Assembly: GCA_029168955.1 (NCBI GenBank)
Contig: JAPDOI010000039.1
Location: 2,108,001 to 2,172,000, forward strand
Source of the DNA: Aplectana chamaeleonis
Lineage: Eukaryota; Nematoda; Chromadorea; Rhabditida; Cosmocercidae
Reading direction: 5' to 3'
Length of the DNA: 64,000 nt
Of the stretch, positions 1 through 11,116 are shown piece by piece. Positions within the stretch are counted from its first letter, which is position 1. The number at the start of each line of letters is the position of its first letter. The position numbers and the translations under genes are program-made. Under the pieces are notes generated by a model, which did not search any database, was not told the origin of the DNA, and saw only the letters and a list, made by a program, of their open reading frames with translations.

Positions 1-99
1 GCGTTCATATGAGCGCAATGAATTAATAAATAAAATAATTAAATAATCAGAAGCAATGAGCAGCCAGCACGCCCATCCACATCATCGCGAACACTGCCT
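1..99. mobile_element. Right terminus of a TTAA-flanked MITE (AGGCA family)
   Basis: The sequence ends with GCGAACACTGCCT followed by TTAA (100-103). This is the reverse complement of the AGGCAGTGTTC terminus seen on complete copies at 3743, 32982, 45711, 49399 and 57943. Immediately after the TTAA another family member begins (AGGCAAGGTCCGGTC from 104), so two elements abut on one target site. The left half lies outside the window. Confidence 0.55.
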
Positions 100-394
100 T
101 TAAAGGCAAGGTCCGGTCAAATTTCGACACTACCGAAATTCGAATTTTGACACTACCGGGATGTGAGCACATCATAATAGCCAACAAACATTTTTGCTCA
201 ATTTTGATCTCGGCCTCTCCCAGTGGCTTCTCGAATAGAGCGGTTTGTGTGTGAATGTTTCTCTGCCCGTTTATACCCAGCATTTGATGAGCGTGTGTTA
301 TCGTTCATTATCATGTTTGGTTCAAGCATGGTTACGGTAGCCCGACGTTCCAAATTACCGGTATGTGCATCATAATTCTGATCGATACGCACTA

Positions 395-651
395 TAGTTG
401 TACAAGTTCGAAAAAAATGTCGAACGAACAAAAATCGAAAAATTTTCGTTCGAAAAAATTCCGAACGAACGAAAAATGAGAAAAATTCGTTCGAAAAAAA
501 TTCGAACGAACGAAATTTGAAAAAAATTTGTTCGACGAAATTTCGAACGAACGGAATTTGAAAAAATTTCGTTCGACGAAATTTCGGACGAACGAAAACG
601 AACGAAAAAAATTTCGAAAAATCTTTCGAAAACTTTGTTCGTGTACAACTA
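395..651. mobile_element. Short inverted-repeat MITE with TA target duplication
   Basis: The ends are TAGTTGTACA (395-404) and TGTACAACTA (642-651), flanked on both sides by TA (393-394 and 652-653). The interior is AT-rich and built from alternating TTCGTTCGA and TCGAACGAA blocks, so it can fold back along most of its length. TA duplication is typical of Tc1/mariner-type transposition. Similar CGAACGAACGAAA-rich sequence recurs at 55625-55770 next to a mariner fragment. The reading frames crossing it come from the short periodicity and are not genes. Confidence 0.7.
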
Positions 652-928
652 TAATACTGACCATAAAATTCGTTTCCGCACGTTATAAGGGTGCCGCAGT
701 CCGAGGGAAGCTGCGGTGCACAACCGTCAGTTCCGACTTTTCAGTACTGAACGTAAGACGAAACCAACACGTTTTGACTCTTTATAACTTGCTGCAACGT
801 CGTGTCAATGATTTCACCGCACTGCGACGTCAGTCGGCCGACACCGCAGTGCGGGCCGCACCGACGCCCCAGTCCTATCCTATAACGTGCCGGACGGCGT
901 CGTCTGGCAGACTGTGAAAAGGGCTTAA

Positions 929-1146
929 AGGCAAGGTCCGGTCAGATTTTGACACCACCGAAATTCGGGTTAGATAGATTGGGCTGGTCTAGCTGGACAC
1001 CGTCCAAAATGTTCATAAACTTTTGGCTGGAATAACTTGAAGAAGACCCTTTAACGCAGTTTTTGCATGTTCCTTCGGACTACCTGCACCATGAGCACAG
1101 ATTCAGCGGAAAATCTCAGAATCGAAATTCAGCCCGGACCCTGTCT
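929..1146. mobile_element. TTAA-flanked MITE, AGGCAAGGTCCGG subfamily
   Basis: The left end AGGCAAGGTCCGGTCAG follows TTAA at 925-928. The right end, read in reverse, is AGACAGGGTCCGGGCTGAA and is followed by TTAA at 1147-1150. The ends match imperfectly but begin alike, and TTAA flanks both sides. A second left end of this subfamily starts at 104. Confidence 0.55.
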
Positions 1147-1170
1147 TTAAAGCGGACGTCGAAAAAACCG

Positions 1171-1449
1171 GAATGTAGGTATGGAGCTTCGGGAAGGATG
1201 GCCTATTCTCGTCACGGCTCCATGAATTTCTAAGTTTTTACTTCGATTTTGTTATATCTTCTCAACCGGTGGTGCTGTTTTCCTCCATTCTAGCCCAGGC
1301 AGACCCTCAACTGCTGACCCCTGGAGAAGAACGGTGTGTGAATGAAGTCACACCGCTCTCCACTTCCTTTATACCTCTACTCTTTATCAATTGTTTTCAA
1401 CAATTTTGTTTACGAGAGCCATCCTTCCCGATGCTCCATACCTACATCC
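1171..1449. mobile_element. MITE with 9-bp target duplication carrying the TATA/stem-loop core
   Basis: Inverted termini of about 30 bp begin GAATGTAGGTATGGAGC at 1171 and close with the complement ending at 1449. The 9-bp direct repeat AAAAAACCG flanks the element at 1162-1170 and 1450-1458. The interior (about 1230-1420) is the same ~190-bp core found in module A of the large composite element and in the element at 41071-41386, but here under unrelated termini. It contains a stem-loop around CGGTGTG...CACACCG (1334-1358) and a TATA-like sequence reading on the minus strand near 1368. An 8-9 bp duplication would suit a hAT-type mechanism. Confidence 0.7.
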
Positions 1450-1750
1450 AAAAAACCGCCATGGCCGGTTGTGGCTGCCCCTGTCAATACTTACGAAAAC
1501 CATAGACCACCCTGAAAGAACCCCCGCGATCGTTGACGGATAGAATCCCCTCGATTTCTCGCTGGGGTCGAGAGGATACGAGCATGGGGGTATGGCGAAA
1601 CGATCGCGAGAATCTGCCAGTTTCAAATCGAGAGCGTACTGCGTTCGTTTATCGAATTATAATGCTCATACCGATCACTTGGACGTCGGGATACAGTAAC
1701 CATTCTTGAACAAAACATGATAACGAACGATAACACACGCGGTGCTCTTT

Positions 1751-1924
1751 CGGAATAGACGACCCACTAAAGAATACAGTGAAATTGGCAATTCTTTGGG
1801 TTTGACCAACCGCTCGTTTGGTCACATCTAACAGCTCACTGTGTTTGAAAAAGACTAAATCAATCGACAGCTCTAGTGGGATGAACATTTCTCATAAAAT
1901 TTCTCTAGTGGGTCGTCTATTCCG
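1751..1924. mobile_element. Foldback MITE with perfect 19-bp termini
   Basis: CGGAATAGACGACCCACTA at 1751-1769 is exactly inverted at 1906-1924. The short repeat of GTGGGATGAACATTTCTC / GTGGGTCG near the right arm suggests internal slippage. It interrupts a decayed repeat containing a GTTATCGTTCATTATCATG-like motif that recurs near 300 and 5915. Confidence 0.6.
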
Positions 1925-1991
1925 AAACAGTACCCACACGCTCATAACTTGCGGGGTATACAAGTGCAGAGGAGCGGTAACAAGAAAGAAA

Positions 1992-2169
1992 ATCCACAAC
2001 CGGGCAAGATAAAAACCACAGTAACCCTATAGATAAAGTTCATCTGTGTGGGAGAGCGGTCGTCCTTATCACGGCAGAGACAGTTACGAAGCAGCGACCT
2101 CTTCAGTACCTTGCTGAATGAAGTGATAAGGGTGGGTTACGGTGGTTTTTATCTTGCCCGGTTGTGGAT
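1992..2169. repeat. 36-bp inverted repeat with 106-bp loop
   Basis: The arm at 1992-2027 (ATCCACAACCGGGCAAGATA...) pairs with 2134-2169 with one visible mismatch. This is probably a small foldback element or the ends of a deleted one. Target duplications were not identified. Confidence 0.6.
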
Positions 2170-3085
2170 TTTACTTTTTGTGGAGCGGTATGCATTCAGT
2201 CACACACCGCTCTATTCGAGAAGCCGCTGGGAAGTGGCTGAGGTGGTCGAAATTGTGCAAACATGTTTGTTAGCTAGTACGATGTGCTCATATCCAAGCC
2301 GACACTTGGAAATTTTTTAAAAGGGGGTTACTGTGGTCCTTAGTCCACTCATCGGTATGAGCGTGCTTGTGTTTATCGATGTTCCCGCTATGCTCCATTG
2401 CGGAACTGCGAGGAATCGAGCCCGGGGCTGTCGCGGAACGATCGTGAGTAACCGAAAACTGAAAAAAACGAAATCCCCAAGGCCAGCCACCTGGTCCATG
2501 CGTCAGACTAAATCGAAAACGGAAACCATATGCGCTGGTCAGCTAGTAGTTGCTAGCGTCACATTTAGGGCTTGAAGGCACAGTTCAACCTCAGAATCTT
2601 TATCCAGTTCATCTACTCAGTTTGAAGAGAATTCCACGCTGATCACAATTTGCTTCCAGAGTCGCTTGGAACCCACTTCAAACGGAGTTGTGGCCCCTCG
2701 AAAATTGTAAGTTTAGAGTAAACTCCAAATACCGTGCGGTACCGATTGCCACAAGGGCATGAAATGATGATAGCAGTTGCATTGCTATATCAGACCGACC
2801 GGCTCAAACTCTGAAATGAAAATTGCAGAGTATTTTATGGCTTTGTGGCAATCGGTATCGCACGGTATTTTTCGTCTAGTTAAATTTAGACGTGAGAATT
2901 CTGTGGACGAGTTGTCTCAGGCCTGTTTTTCCTCGTCGCTCGCAGCCATCGCACCGGAGCAGACCACACTACAAAGCTAGACCGATAACAAAAGGAAGAC
3001 GGTAGATTTCGATCAAAATCCATGGCGCGTCTCGTCTCTCATAAGACCGTAACTCCTGAAGGGGGCGGAGCGATTGGGTGTTGAT

Positions 3086-4396
3086 CAGGGGTGTTGCGTA
3101 ATTACGGTTTGCGATCTACGATTTTACGATTTACGGTGTTTTTTTTGGTGTCGTAATTACGGTCTACGATTTACGATATGTTGGACTGTAAATCGTGATT
3201 TTTCGTAAATAAAAATACATGCAATGGAAGTAAATCAAAAGACATCTCCAACTAACCTACTCTAATCCCATATTGCGTATAGTAATGTTTTTGGTCAGGA
3301 GATGGGACCAACCCAGGCGTGTGATTACAACACTATCCCAATATCATTCTTTGAGGCGATTCTATCATTTTAACGCGGAACACACGGTTGGAGTTGGAGG
3401 CGCTGGATAACAGATCCGCGCTGCGCGCCGCGCACGTCTCTCTAGCTGCCGCCTAAGACGCAATGCAATCTGAAAGCAATTTTCACGAGGAACTTTGTTT
3501 TCGAGTTTTTCATGAAGATCAACTCCTGAATTCTATAACTATCGTCCGCAGCAAACGGACCTTCAGGAAAGGCGTGAGCGCTAGTTTGAACTCTCATCTC
3601 CGCCCTCTTTCTGAAACCGTCATCTCTCACAAATGCGAGCGTTTGGTGGGTCGCTGTCACTGTATTCCTCAACTATGGGGATTAAACTATGTACACAAAG
3701 CGGCGAAAATTAAAAAGTGTTTTTCTGCTTACGTTGCCTTAAAGGCAGTGTTCACGATAAAAAAATGTCTTTCAGTTTCACTAGGAATGGGTAGCGGAGG
3801 GGCAAAGTGTAACGTTGACGTCGAAATACCGCATCAAAACGAGCCAGGAATAGCCCCAGGAGAGCACGAAGTTGCCACTTCGAGCGCAAGGCAAACCTCA
3901 AAAGTGCAACACACGCCCACCGACGTGAACAAACGAATGCTCGAGATCGTGAGATGAGCGACGATTTTGATGAATTAGCCCCGTTCTTCCCTTCATTCTC
4001 AGCTTCTCTCTTTACTCAGGTCAGCTCGCATAGATCGGCTGCAAAAGACGGAAGTTACAAGCCTCGGAAAACTCGTCCACCATGTTTCCTCAGCTCAATC
4101 TTCGAGGGACCATAACTCCGTTCCCAGAAGGTCTTTTGCAATATCAGAGACATCATTGGAATCAGCATGGGGCCGTTCTCAAGATAGGCGGAAAAACAGA
4201 AAAACGATTTTCATCGTGAACACTGCCTTTAAATCATCTACAGTGTTATCTTTCATCATAGAAAAAATATTTTCAGTGGTTATTAACATTATTTGCAGTT
4301 TACAATTTACGATTTACGGTTTACGATTAACGGTGGTTTTGTCGTAATTACGTTTTACGATTTACGAATTTGAAATTTCATTTACGCACACCCCTG
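3086..4396. mobile_element. hAT-like non-autonomous element with 8-bp target duplication
   Basis: The ends are CAGGGGTGTTGCGTAATTAC (from 3086) and the inverted CAGGGGTGTGCGTAAAT (to 4396). Flanking 8-mers are GTGTTGAT (3078-3085) and GTGCTAAT (4397-4404), a decayed duplication. CAGGGGT-like ends with 8-bp duplications are characteristic of hAT transposons. Subterminal regions on both sides carry repeated TTTACGATTTACGG blocks. No transposase is recognisable, and a TTAA MITE is nested inside (3743-4228). Confidence 0.65.
3743..4228. mobile_element. TTAA MITE, AGGCAGTGTTCACGAT subfamily (copy P1)
   Basis: The termini AGGCAGTGTTCACGATAAA and its complement are flanked by TTAA at 3739-3742 and 4229-4232. 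The interior closely matches 59826-60290, including an open frame with the peptide HTPTDVNK, but neither copy resembles a known protein. The TTAA target points to a piggyBac-type enzyme acting in trans, which is an inference. Confidence 0.75.
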
Positions 4397-5157
4397 GTGC
4401 TAATTTGGGGGGCGGAGGGAATGGGTCCTCGATATTCGGAAGAGTTCAGATTTGGCGTTCTGCAGGGGTGCTACACACATTGGATGGACCAAATTAGCAA
4501 TCTTTACCCACGAGCCTGAACTGTGCCTTTGAAGGCACAGGACACCCAAAAAATTTAATTTCAGATTTCATGTCTTTTGTCTTGGAGAGAGTCACTCACT
4601 GATCGCAGTGATATCTCTGGAATCGTCTAAGAACCCCATTGAGCAGAGTTATGGCTCCCTAAAAATGCCTATTTTTTGAGGGTGAAAAATTGGTGGACGA
4701 GATGTCTCAGGCCTGTATTTCCCTTCATTCGCAATCGTTGCGCGAGAGCGAGCCAGGATAAGGTGACGAGTGCGAGTATGGAGCTCCGGGGATTCGTTCA
4801 GCTCCTAAACAGATCATACGTATCTCTCAAACGTGTTCAGACAGGTGATTGCAGGTAACATGTTTTGCCACCTCGACAGGTATGTTTTAGCGTTAGGAGC
4901 CGATCGAACCCCGAAGCTCTATACCGCTGTTCTAAGGAGACAATCCAGCAATGAACTGAAGAACGACGACTTATTGGAATTCATCCATCCATCGAGCAGC
5001 TATCGAGTTCGAAAATATGTTAGTGGGTCGGGCCTGTGGTGGTGAGCGAAGGGGGTCGGGCCTGTGGTGGTCGCTTATATCTCGCTTATTTGGAGGATTT
5101 GAGATCTCGCACTTGGAACGTGTTACACAGAAGGGGTCTTCTACACCATTACTCAGG

Positions 5158-5684
5158 TGCCCAGGACGACGGCAGGCGAACCTCTATGCCGAAAACGACG
5201 GCCGGCGCCCCACATTTCAAGGGTGCCGGCCAGCGGCGAACCATGCTGCATGCGACGCACACGCAGCGCGGATATTGGCTCTCCTGCGAACCACAAAACA
5301 CGCCACGCCATCTTCAATTCGGCCGGTTAATAAAGACAACTGATAATGCTCACGACTGATCACGTCGTTACGTGGTTATCACGTGCACAGCCGGTATAAA
5401 AGGCGACTCATCTCCACGGCTGGGGGGGGGGGAGGCGGTTTTCGCCGTGATCCGCGGGGAGGGTGGTTCCTCACCGCAGGCTGCGGTGGACCGAGGCGGG
5501 GCGCATCTCCGCCGTGGGGCCGTGGTGACATGCTTGAGGTAAACAATAATACAAATAATGATCGCGGGCCATCTGGTAAAGGTCGGCGGGCCGTCCACAT
5601 ACGGCTGGCCGGCGAACCAAATGCGGGCGGCCGGAGGACGGAGACCGCGGGCCAGCTGGGAAAGGTTCGCCGGCCATCGTCCTG
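5158..5684. mobile_element. GC-rich inverted-repeat element inside Q1
   Basis: CCAGGACGACGGCAGGCGAA near 5160 is mirrored by TTCGCCGGCCATCGTCCTGA near 5665-5685. The interior is strongly GC-rich compared with the surroundings, has many GCCGGC-type palindromes, and contains a G-run at 5424-5434. No transposase and no clear target duplication were found. Long overlapping frames here reflect GC bias. Confidence 0.45.
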
Positions 5685-5717
5685 AGACAAGCACGCTCAT
5701 GCCGATCATTTTTTTCT

Positions 5718-5955
5718 GCAGGGCTACCGTAACTCTCCTTTAAAATCTTTCCAAGTGTCAGCATGGTTATGAGCACATCCAACAAACATGTTTGCACAAT
5801 TTCGACCTCCTCAGCCACTCCCCAGTGGCTTCTCGAGGAGAGCGGTGTGTGAATGAATGCATACCGCTCCTCCGCTCTTTTATACCCCGCATGTTATGAG
5901 CGTGTTTTTACATTCGTTATCATGTTTTGTTCAAGAATCGTTACGGTAGCCCTGC
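5718..5955. mobile_element. Short MITE with perfect 16-bp termini
   Basis: GCAGGGCTACCGTAAC at 5718-5733 is exactly inverted at 5940-5955. The inner part carries a GAGCGGTGTGTGAATGAA...ACCGCTC stem-loop (5837-5868) next to a minus-strand TATAAAAG-like box. This is the same design as the core in module A. Partial relatives lie around 200-345 and 1690-2330. Confidence 0.65.
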
Positions 5956-6094
5956 GGAAAAGTGATCGTCATGGGCGTGCTTTTCGTCCTGAGTACCTGA
6001 GTACATGAAAATCTCAAAATTCATATCTGAGGGTGTACTGTGCCTTTAAGGCCTCGGTCATAGTTGGCCGATCGGCGTAACAAATTATCATGAA

Positions 6095-6345
6095 AGACAT
6101 GAATGAAGTGAAAGGAAAAAACATCACATGTGGCTGACACGACCCATGTTTACATGATTTTAGATAAGAAATGAGTTATATCCATGATTTCGTTCCACAT
6201 AATTCGTACATATTGACCGCGTCAGCCACACCTGGCCACACCAGGTGTTCTTTGCAACCTCCACCGTCCATGCTTTTCATACGTATCGACCGGGTTGGCC
6301 ACGGCGTTTTTTCAACCAACTCTGACAGGAGCCTGATAGCTCGGT
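6095..6345. repeat. Dispersed repeat, uninterrupted paralogue of 40889-41440
   Basis: The sequence from CACATGTGGCTGACACGACC through CGACCGGGTTGGCCACGG aligns by eye with 40900-41062 plus 41387-41410. The second copy carries a 316-bp insertion that is absent here, so this copy serves as the empty site for that insertion. Confidence 0.6.
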
Positions 6346-6907
6346 CGATGTTGTCTTCCTGAAAGAATCACTCAAAAGAAATTTAGACCGACCGGGCATT
6401 GACGAACACTAGAAAAAAACCACACTTCGACTTACAGAGTAGGAGCATTTTCAGAGCTTCCAGACTTTAACACGATTGCAGCTTCTATCACTGACCACTC
6501 GAAGCTAAACACATACTATGAGCATCATTGTGCTCCATTCATTGTTAGTCGATCGGCCGTTTCGCCAACCGATAGGAGCGTGCATTAAGCATTTAAAGGC
6601 AGCATACACGCTCGTAAACGTTGAGGTATCAACGTAAACCTAACCGTACGGCTTGCATCGCAACGCTCACGCATTTGGAAGCACCAGAAACGAATCCTAA
6701 CCACTTTACATCAGTGATAGCCGAGTCCTACTCCTGTAATTGCCCACCCCAGCTTTATTTCGCCTCCACCAACCGGGAACACATTGAATCACCGAACTTG
6801 AGAGAGCAAACTCTGACAATAGATGGCGAATCGCTTCGGTGGGCGCGGCCTAAAACGCCCATCTTATCATCATGGCGAAAACTTCACCGATTTCGCCTAA
6901 TTTAGCT

Positions 6908-7003
6908 AATCGCCTTTTCGTGTTGGCGAGTTGGTGAAGTTTAAGCGAGGTAAGCGTGGAGCGAGGCGAAGCCGGTGAAGTTTTCGCCCCGATTCGCCAC
7001 GGG
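6908..7003. repeat. TCGCC-rich repeat, copy 1
   Basis: A segment of about 95 bp (ATCGCCTTTTCGTGTTGGCG ... GGTGAAGTTTTCGCC) recurs at 9781-9873 with few changes. It is rich in GGCGA and TCGCC, so it is partly self-complementary. Surrounding sequence from 6830 to 7080 has more TCGCC/GGCGA pairs, as does 14690-15080. Confidence 0.65.
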
Positions 7004-9230
7004 ATCGCTTCGGCAGCGAGGTTGCTGATTTTTGGACTCGGCGAAAATCGCCCTACTTGGAAAAGGCGATTTCAAATTCCGCGCCACGTCAGTGGTGGGC
7101 GCGAATTTCGAAATGCACATGCATTCGCGCAGTTTGCGAGATTCTTGGCCGCAGCTGATTTTCTTGTATCGACTCATCAAATGCGTCCATCTTCTCACGT
7201 CTTCCTTGTTCATTTTTCTTGCTCTTCGTGGCACCACTTCCTAATTTCGCCCTCCCCCCACGCCGCTGCCAGAGCACCTCGAGCTGGACTTCCGCCCGTC
7301 AGTAGACTTCTATTTTACCAAATTTCACGGTGAGCTATTTCTTATTTTAGACTTTGGTTTTATTTCAATAGTTTAAACTAAGTTTAACTGTATATGATCT
7401 TTGTAGTTCCAAATGCGAGTTTGACATACAGAAACTGTTCATGTACTGGCGGTGTCATGAACTGGGTCAAAGAAGAGCTAGAAGTCCAGTAATCAGCATA
7501 TGTCGTCGGTGTCGTTTTTGTGGGAAGCCGCAACATCTACGGGACACAACCGTTAACGTGTTTGTGATAAATATCGATCTAGTGATGGTGTTCTGCCTTG
7601 CTGCCTCGTGGCTTCCGACAAAAGTGGCACGGCCTAATCAAACGGTTGCTGTTGGAGTTGTACAGGCGTGTAGTTCGTCCGAATGAGACTGTCCGCCCAA
7701 GCTGCCATCTCGAAGACATTCTACGGATTCGTAAATCGGGTATCAGGATCATTAGACGAATAGTGAATAACATCTAAGCCAGTTGTTTACAGTCGTGGAA
7801 AGGTTCGTCCAAAAAATACCTTAGCGATGGGCGCTTGACACGCACGTCGACCGCGTGGGCGGACAGTCCTATTCGGATATACTTTACTCGGCAACGTATT
7901 TCCGAGCAGCATCTTCGCGGGTAACGCGGCGCTGTCGCGTGGCGGCGTCGCAGCAGTACTGAGCCAGGTCCTGCATTCTAACGCGTTGGACCGCGTAACT
8001 CGCGAAGACGCACTGTTTGAAATCCCAAGCGCGCCATATGATTTTTCATATGCAAATCTACACGTTAAAGTCTACATCATATTCATCTATCATGACAATG
8101 GTGACTATTCACAGTTATCACTCTCATCCGATGATATGCGAGAATTATCATTGATTTTTAAGCTGAAATACCCCTTGTTTTCAACTATTCTGGATACTTG
8201 CCTTGTAGTTTACAAGCCTAGCATGTCGCACTTCGCGCCCAACCCCATTAAATCTTTTTCAACTTAATCGGCGCAAATGAAAAAGTTATGCGGAGGAATA
8301 GTATCTCACAAAATCATATTTTAGGGTATTCAGTGGTATATAGCACGAGGCACGATTGGTATTATTATAGTACATTAGTAGAAATGAGGTGCATGGTGAT
8401 GCTATGTGGCGATGAATCCTCTGTTTGGACCACCCGCTTTTCGTGCCGCCGCCTCGCTGCTACTAGGGTGCTCCTGATGGGAGTAGCTGCTTACTTTATG
8501 TGACTGTGGTATGTCGAGGTGCGAGCGGTTAAAAGGTCTTTTTGATTGTATCGCGGTCCTTACTGGCGGTTGGAGCCACCACTAGTCTCAACTACTCCAT
8601 GTCCACCCATGATACCTACCTCACCAAGAACTATCATACAGTGTGCCTGTTGGACCTACCCTGATGCGCTTTCGCATTCGAATGCTGTATCTCTTGTAAT
8701 AGATGTTTCGCTTCATCAGAATCATCAGAGCGTTTTCTGTGCCTTATTTTGAATCGGCGTATCTCTCAAAAACAGTATCTTTTCTATGATCAGAACAATA
8801 GCACAATTAAAATTCTCGACTCACAAATGTGTTCGGTTTCTTTCAGCCCGGAGATTGTCTGGTTTGGATTTGTTTTGTTGCACTTCCTCCACTTCCTCTT
8901 TTTCTCTTTGTGTTATGAGCAGTTTTATTTCTCACGTGTGAGCCCAGGTTCTCAATTCTCAGGTGTTTTGTAGCACGTCAACTTTGACGTATAAATAAAC
9001 AATACACAATAAACAATACATCATATTTGGTTTCAACATCTAAACTAACTCACTTGGAATAAGGCATTTTCCCTTGGCCTATGGAATCCCAAGGATAGAA
9101 CAGTGCCGTTCTTCTGACGTGCCCTCCTCTCTTACTGTTTGAAAGGGTAAGCAACACTGGATCAAGATAGATAACTGTGAATGTTCTGTTTTTCGTTAAT
9201 TCTCTATTCTCTCGAAACAAGGTTCACACC
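7004..9230. other. No gene recognised
   Basis: About 2.2 kb with only short open frames (none above about 95 codons) and no motif, RNA gene or clear inverted-repeat element that I could support. AT-rich tracts alternate with ordinary sequence. It could hold introns or intergenic DNA. Confidence 0.5.
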
Positions 9231-9231
9231 C

Positions 9232-9248
9232 ACGCCGCTTTGCGGCGT
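9232..9248. repeat. Short GC hairpin with TTT loop
   Basis: ACGCCGC (9232-9238), loop TTT, GCGGCGT (9242-9248). The design resembles the 10-bp-stem hairpins near 20273 and 48918, but the stem is shorter, the loop differs (AAA on the other strand rather than GAA) and the flanks are not shared. Confidence 0.5.
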
Positions 9249-9341
9249 ACTTGCAGGCGTGTATAACTTCGCATAGAATAATCGAATTATTGCCAAATGA
9301 AAACCTAGTTATTATCGTTCCTTGAAACCTAGTCTGGTCTC

Positions 9342-9490
9342 ACAGACTGCCCCCAGCGCGTAGCGCACTCACTCTTGGATCACGCACATTCCTCATGGCA
9401 CTTGGCGGGGTCCCCAGGTCGGTCCCACACACTTTTGACGGCGCTTGGCGCACTTACAGTTGGGTCCCGCACATTCTGCGGTCAACGGTC
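9342..9490. repeat. Degenerate relic of the 42-bp satellite (type 2)
   Basis: Phrases such as GGTCCCACACACTTTTGACG, GCGCTTGGCGCACTTACAG and GGGTCCCGCACATTCTGCGG match the type 2 array unit at 21229-23290 with substitutions. About three decayed units remain, far from any intact array. Confidence 0.6.
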
Positions 9491-9554
9491 AGCTCTTAGC
9501 CACTTATTATTATGTACGATATCTCTTAAAGCTGGCCGGTTTTTGCCAATTTTC

Positions 9555-9775
9555 GTGAATGATCTCAGCCGAACTCAGATATTCGCTTGAACACAAAAGG
9601 TGGGATGAAGTTTTCAGCGTCTCATGAACTTTCAAAAACCCTTGCCTAGACCCTTTATCATAGAACGTGATGCACTAATTTATATCGTTTCCGGGCCCAA
9701 AACTCGGAAACGGAAGCGGAACGAAATAACCCGAAAAACACCGGAAGTACGGAAACGGAGCTGTTTCACAGAGCC
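9555..9775. repeat. Dispersed repeat with CGGAAACGGAA blocks, copy 1
   Basis: The segment from GAATGATCTCAGCCGAACTC through GTTTCCGGGCCCAAAACTCGG and into CGGAAACGGAA blocks recurs at 63425-63655. The last part is internally repetitive. It directly precedes the second TCGCC repeat copy. Confidence 0.65.
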
Positions 9776-9780
9776 TTGCT

Positions 9781-9873
9781 TATCGCCTTTTCGTGTTAGC
9801 GAGCTGGTGAAGTTTGAGCGAGGTAAGCGTGGAGCGAGGCGAACCTGGTGTAGTTTTCGCCTCAATTCGCCTT
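9781..9873. repeat. TCGCC-rich repeat, copy 2
   Basis: Near-copy of 6908-7003, with GTGTTAGCGAGCTGGTGAAG in place of GTGTTGGCGAGTTGGTGAAG. Same orientation as the first copy. Confidence 0.65.
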
Positions 9874-10898
9874 GCTTGCCGAGGAGATATAAAAATTTTC
9901 ATTCGTGGAGAGTTCTCCATTTCGAAGACGATCCGTAGCAAGCGGTAGTGCTGCATGCTTTTTTCCTCATCTCTGGCTGAACATTCCGTGGACGACAGGT
10001 AGATCCGCTCACGCTTAGTCAATGTCGCCAGGTCCCTGATGAGAGCGCGTCAAAATTATGACATGGCTTCGGTAGGCACACTCCATCCTTATCGGAGCAA
10101 AACTCCTCTCAGCAATTGCGGACACCCGCTGTGGCAACATGCTGATGATGATAATCTTGCTGGGGCCATCAGGTCCCGGCATGATCATTCCTTGTCTCAG
10201 GCATGATTATCATAGTGCTGCGTGCTGTAACAGCGGATATCCGTAACTGCAAATTCGGAATTTAAGATCCTGAAATGCCATAATTTTCTAATTAAATTTT
10301 ATGATCTTGAATATTTAGTGACGTCACGCAGTGAGGCAGCTACATCTTTATGCGAGTCGCGACTCGCAGATCTCTGAATGCTTCCTTTTTGAACGATTGT
10401 GATTTTTTCCGTCGGTTTGGTTGGTGCAGACAATGTCCACACAGTAAGTAATTTGAGGGCAAACCCTTAAGTTTGTATTATGCTTATGAAATGCTTCCTT
10501 AAAGACACAGTGTCCACGATAAAAATCGTTGCCTATTTTTGGCTAAAAATCGAAGGTTTGATGCCGGAATGTGCCCTTGATGAAGAAAAACCGGCGTCGC
10601 TCCTCGAGGGGGAACCTCGCTGTTGGAAGAGTTGCGCGGTAAATTGTTAATGCGCTGCAATGCTAATATTATGCGCGCTCGCGCTCTAATGCAAATAGAG
10701 ATGTGGAGAAGCCGAACCGTTGAGGTGGACCAAACTCCTCCATGGAAAACTCTACCGCGAGCTGAAAGGACTAGCGAGCGATTTGACTCGACTTCCTCAG
10801 GCGATTTTCAGAGCAGATTAGGGCTCTTTCGGGCCTGTTCTTGTTCGTTGTAGTGTTCCTGTATCCCATCCCGGCCATTCGATTTCCGGCAGAAAACG

Positions 10899-11065
10899 GG
10901 GGTGCGTTCCAAGAAGATTTCCGTGGGAGTAAACTGGGTCTGATAAGATATAACGAATGATAATCTAACAGATAGGCTCATTTCATGCGGTCTATCAATC
11001 TATCATTGGCCGGCTCTTAACAAGTTCATTTTTCCTTCCGTGGAAATCTTCTTGGAACGCACCCC
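10899..11065. mobile_element. MITE with GGGGTGCGTTCCAAGAAG termini, copy 1
   Basis: GGGGTGCGTTCCAAGAAG and its complement close a 167-bp element. The interior is nearly identical to 18065-18230 (shared GGGTCTGATAAGATATAACG and CATTTCATGCGGTCT). Class not assigned: target duplication is unclear. Confidence 0.7.
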
Positions 11066-11116
11066 AGATCAAATTCATCGTAGGCACTGCCTATGACACG
11101 TCCACTACTCGACTTC

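Larger units (their letters stand above)
2576..4528. mobile_element. TTGA-flanked MITE split by a hAT-like insertion
   Basis: The left end AGGCACAGTTCAACCTC follows TTGA (2572-2575). The right end, read in reverse, is AGGCACAGTTCAGGCTC and is followed by TTGA (4529-4532). The interior is interrupted by the hAT-like element at 3086-4396, so the undisturbed length would be about 630 bp. The next element starts directly after the same right-hand TTGA. The flanks fit the TTAA-type group seen throughout the window. Confidence 0.6.
4533..6045. mobile_element. TTAA-type MITE (AGGCACAGGACACCC family, copy Q1) with nested inserts
   Basis: The left end AGGCACAGGACACCC follows TTGA at 4529-4532. The right end GGGTGTACTGTGCCT is followed by TTAA at 6046-6049. 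Internal landmarks (a GATATAAGCGACCACC-like stretch, the reverse of an AACATTCATATCTGAGG block, and a GGACGAGATGTCTCAGG block) recur in inverted order in the copy at 11885-12562. Two insertions are nested inside, at 5158-5684 and 5718-5955. A direct repeat of GGGTCGGGCCTGTGGTGG lies at 5034-5065. Confidence 0.6.

Noticed and set aside
3463..3957. 164-codon frame, partly shared with 59822-60019.
   Set aside because: It starts in the hAT-like body and runs into a MITE. The shared part is non-coding MITE interior with many amino-acid changes and no bias toward silent ones.
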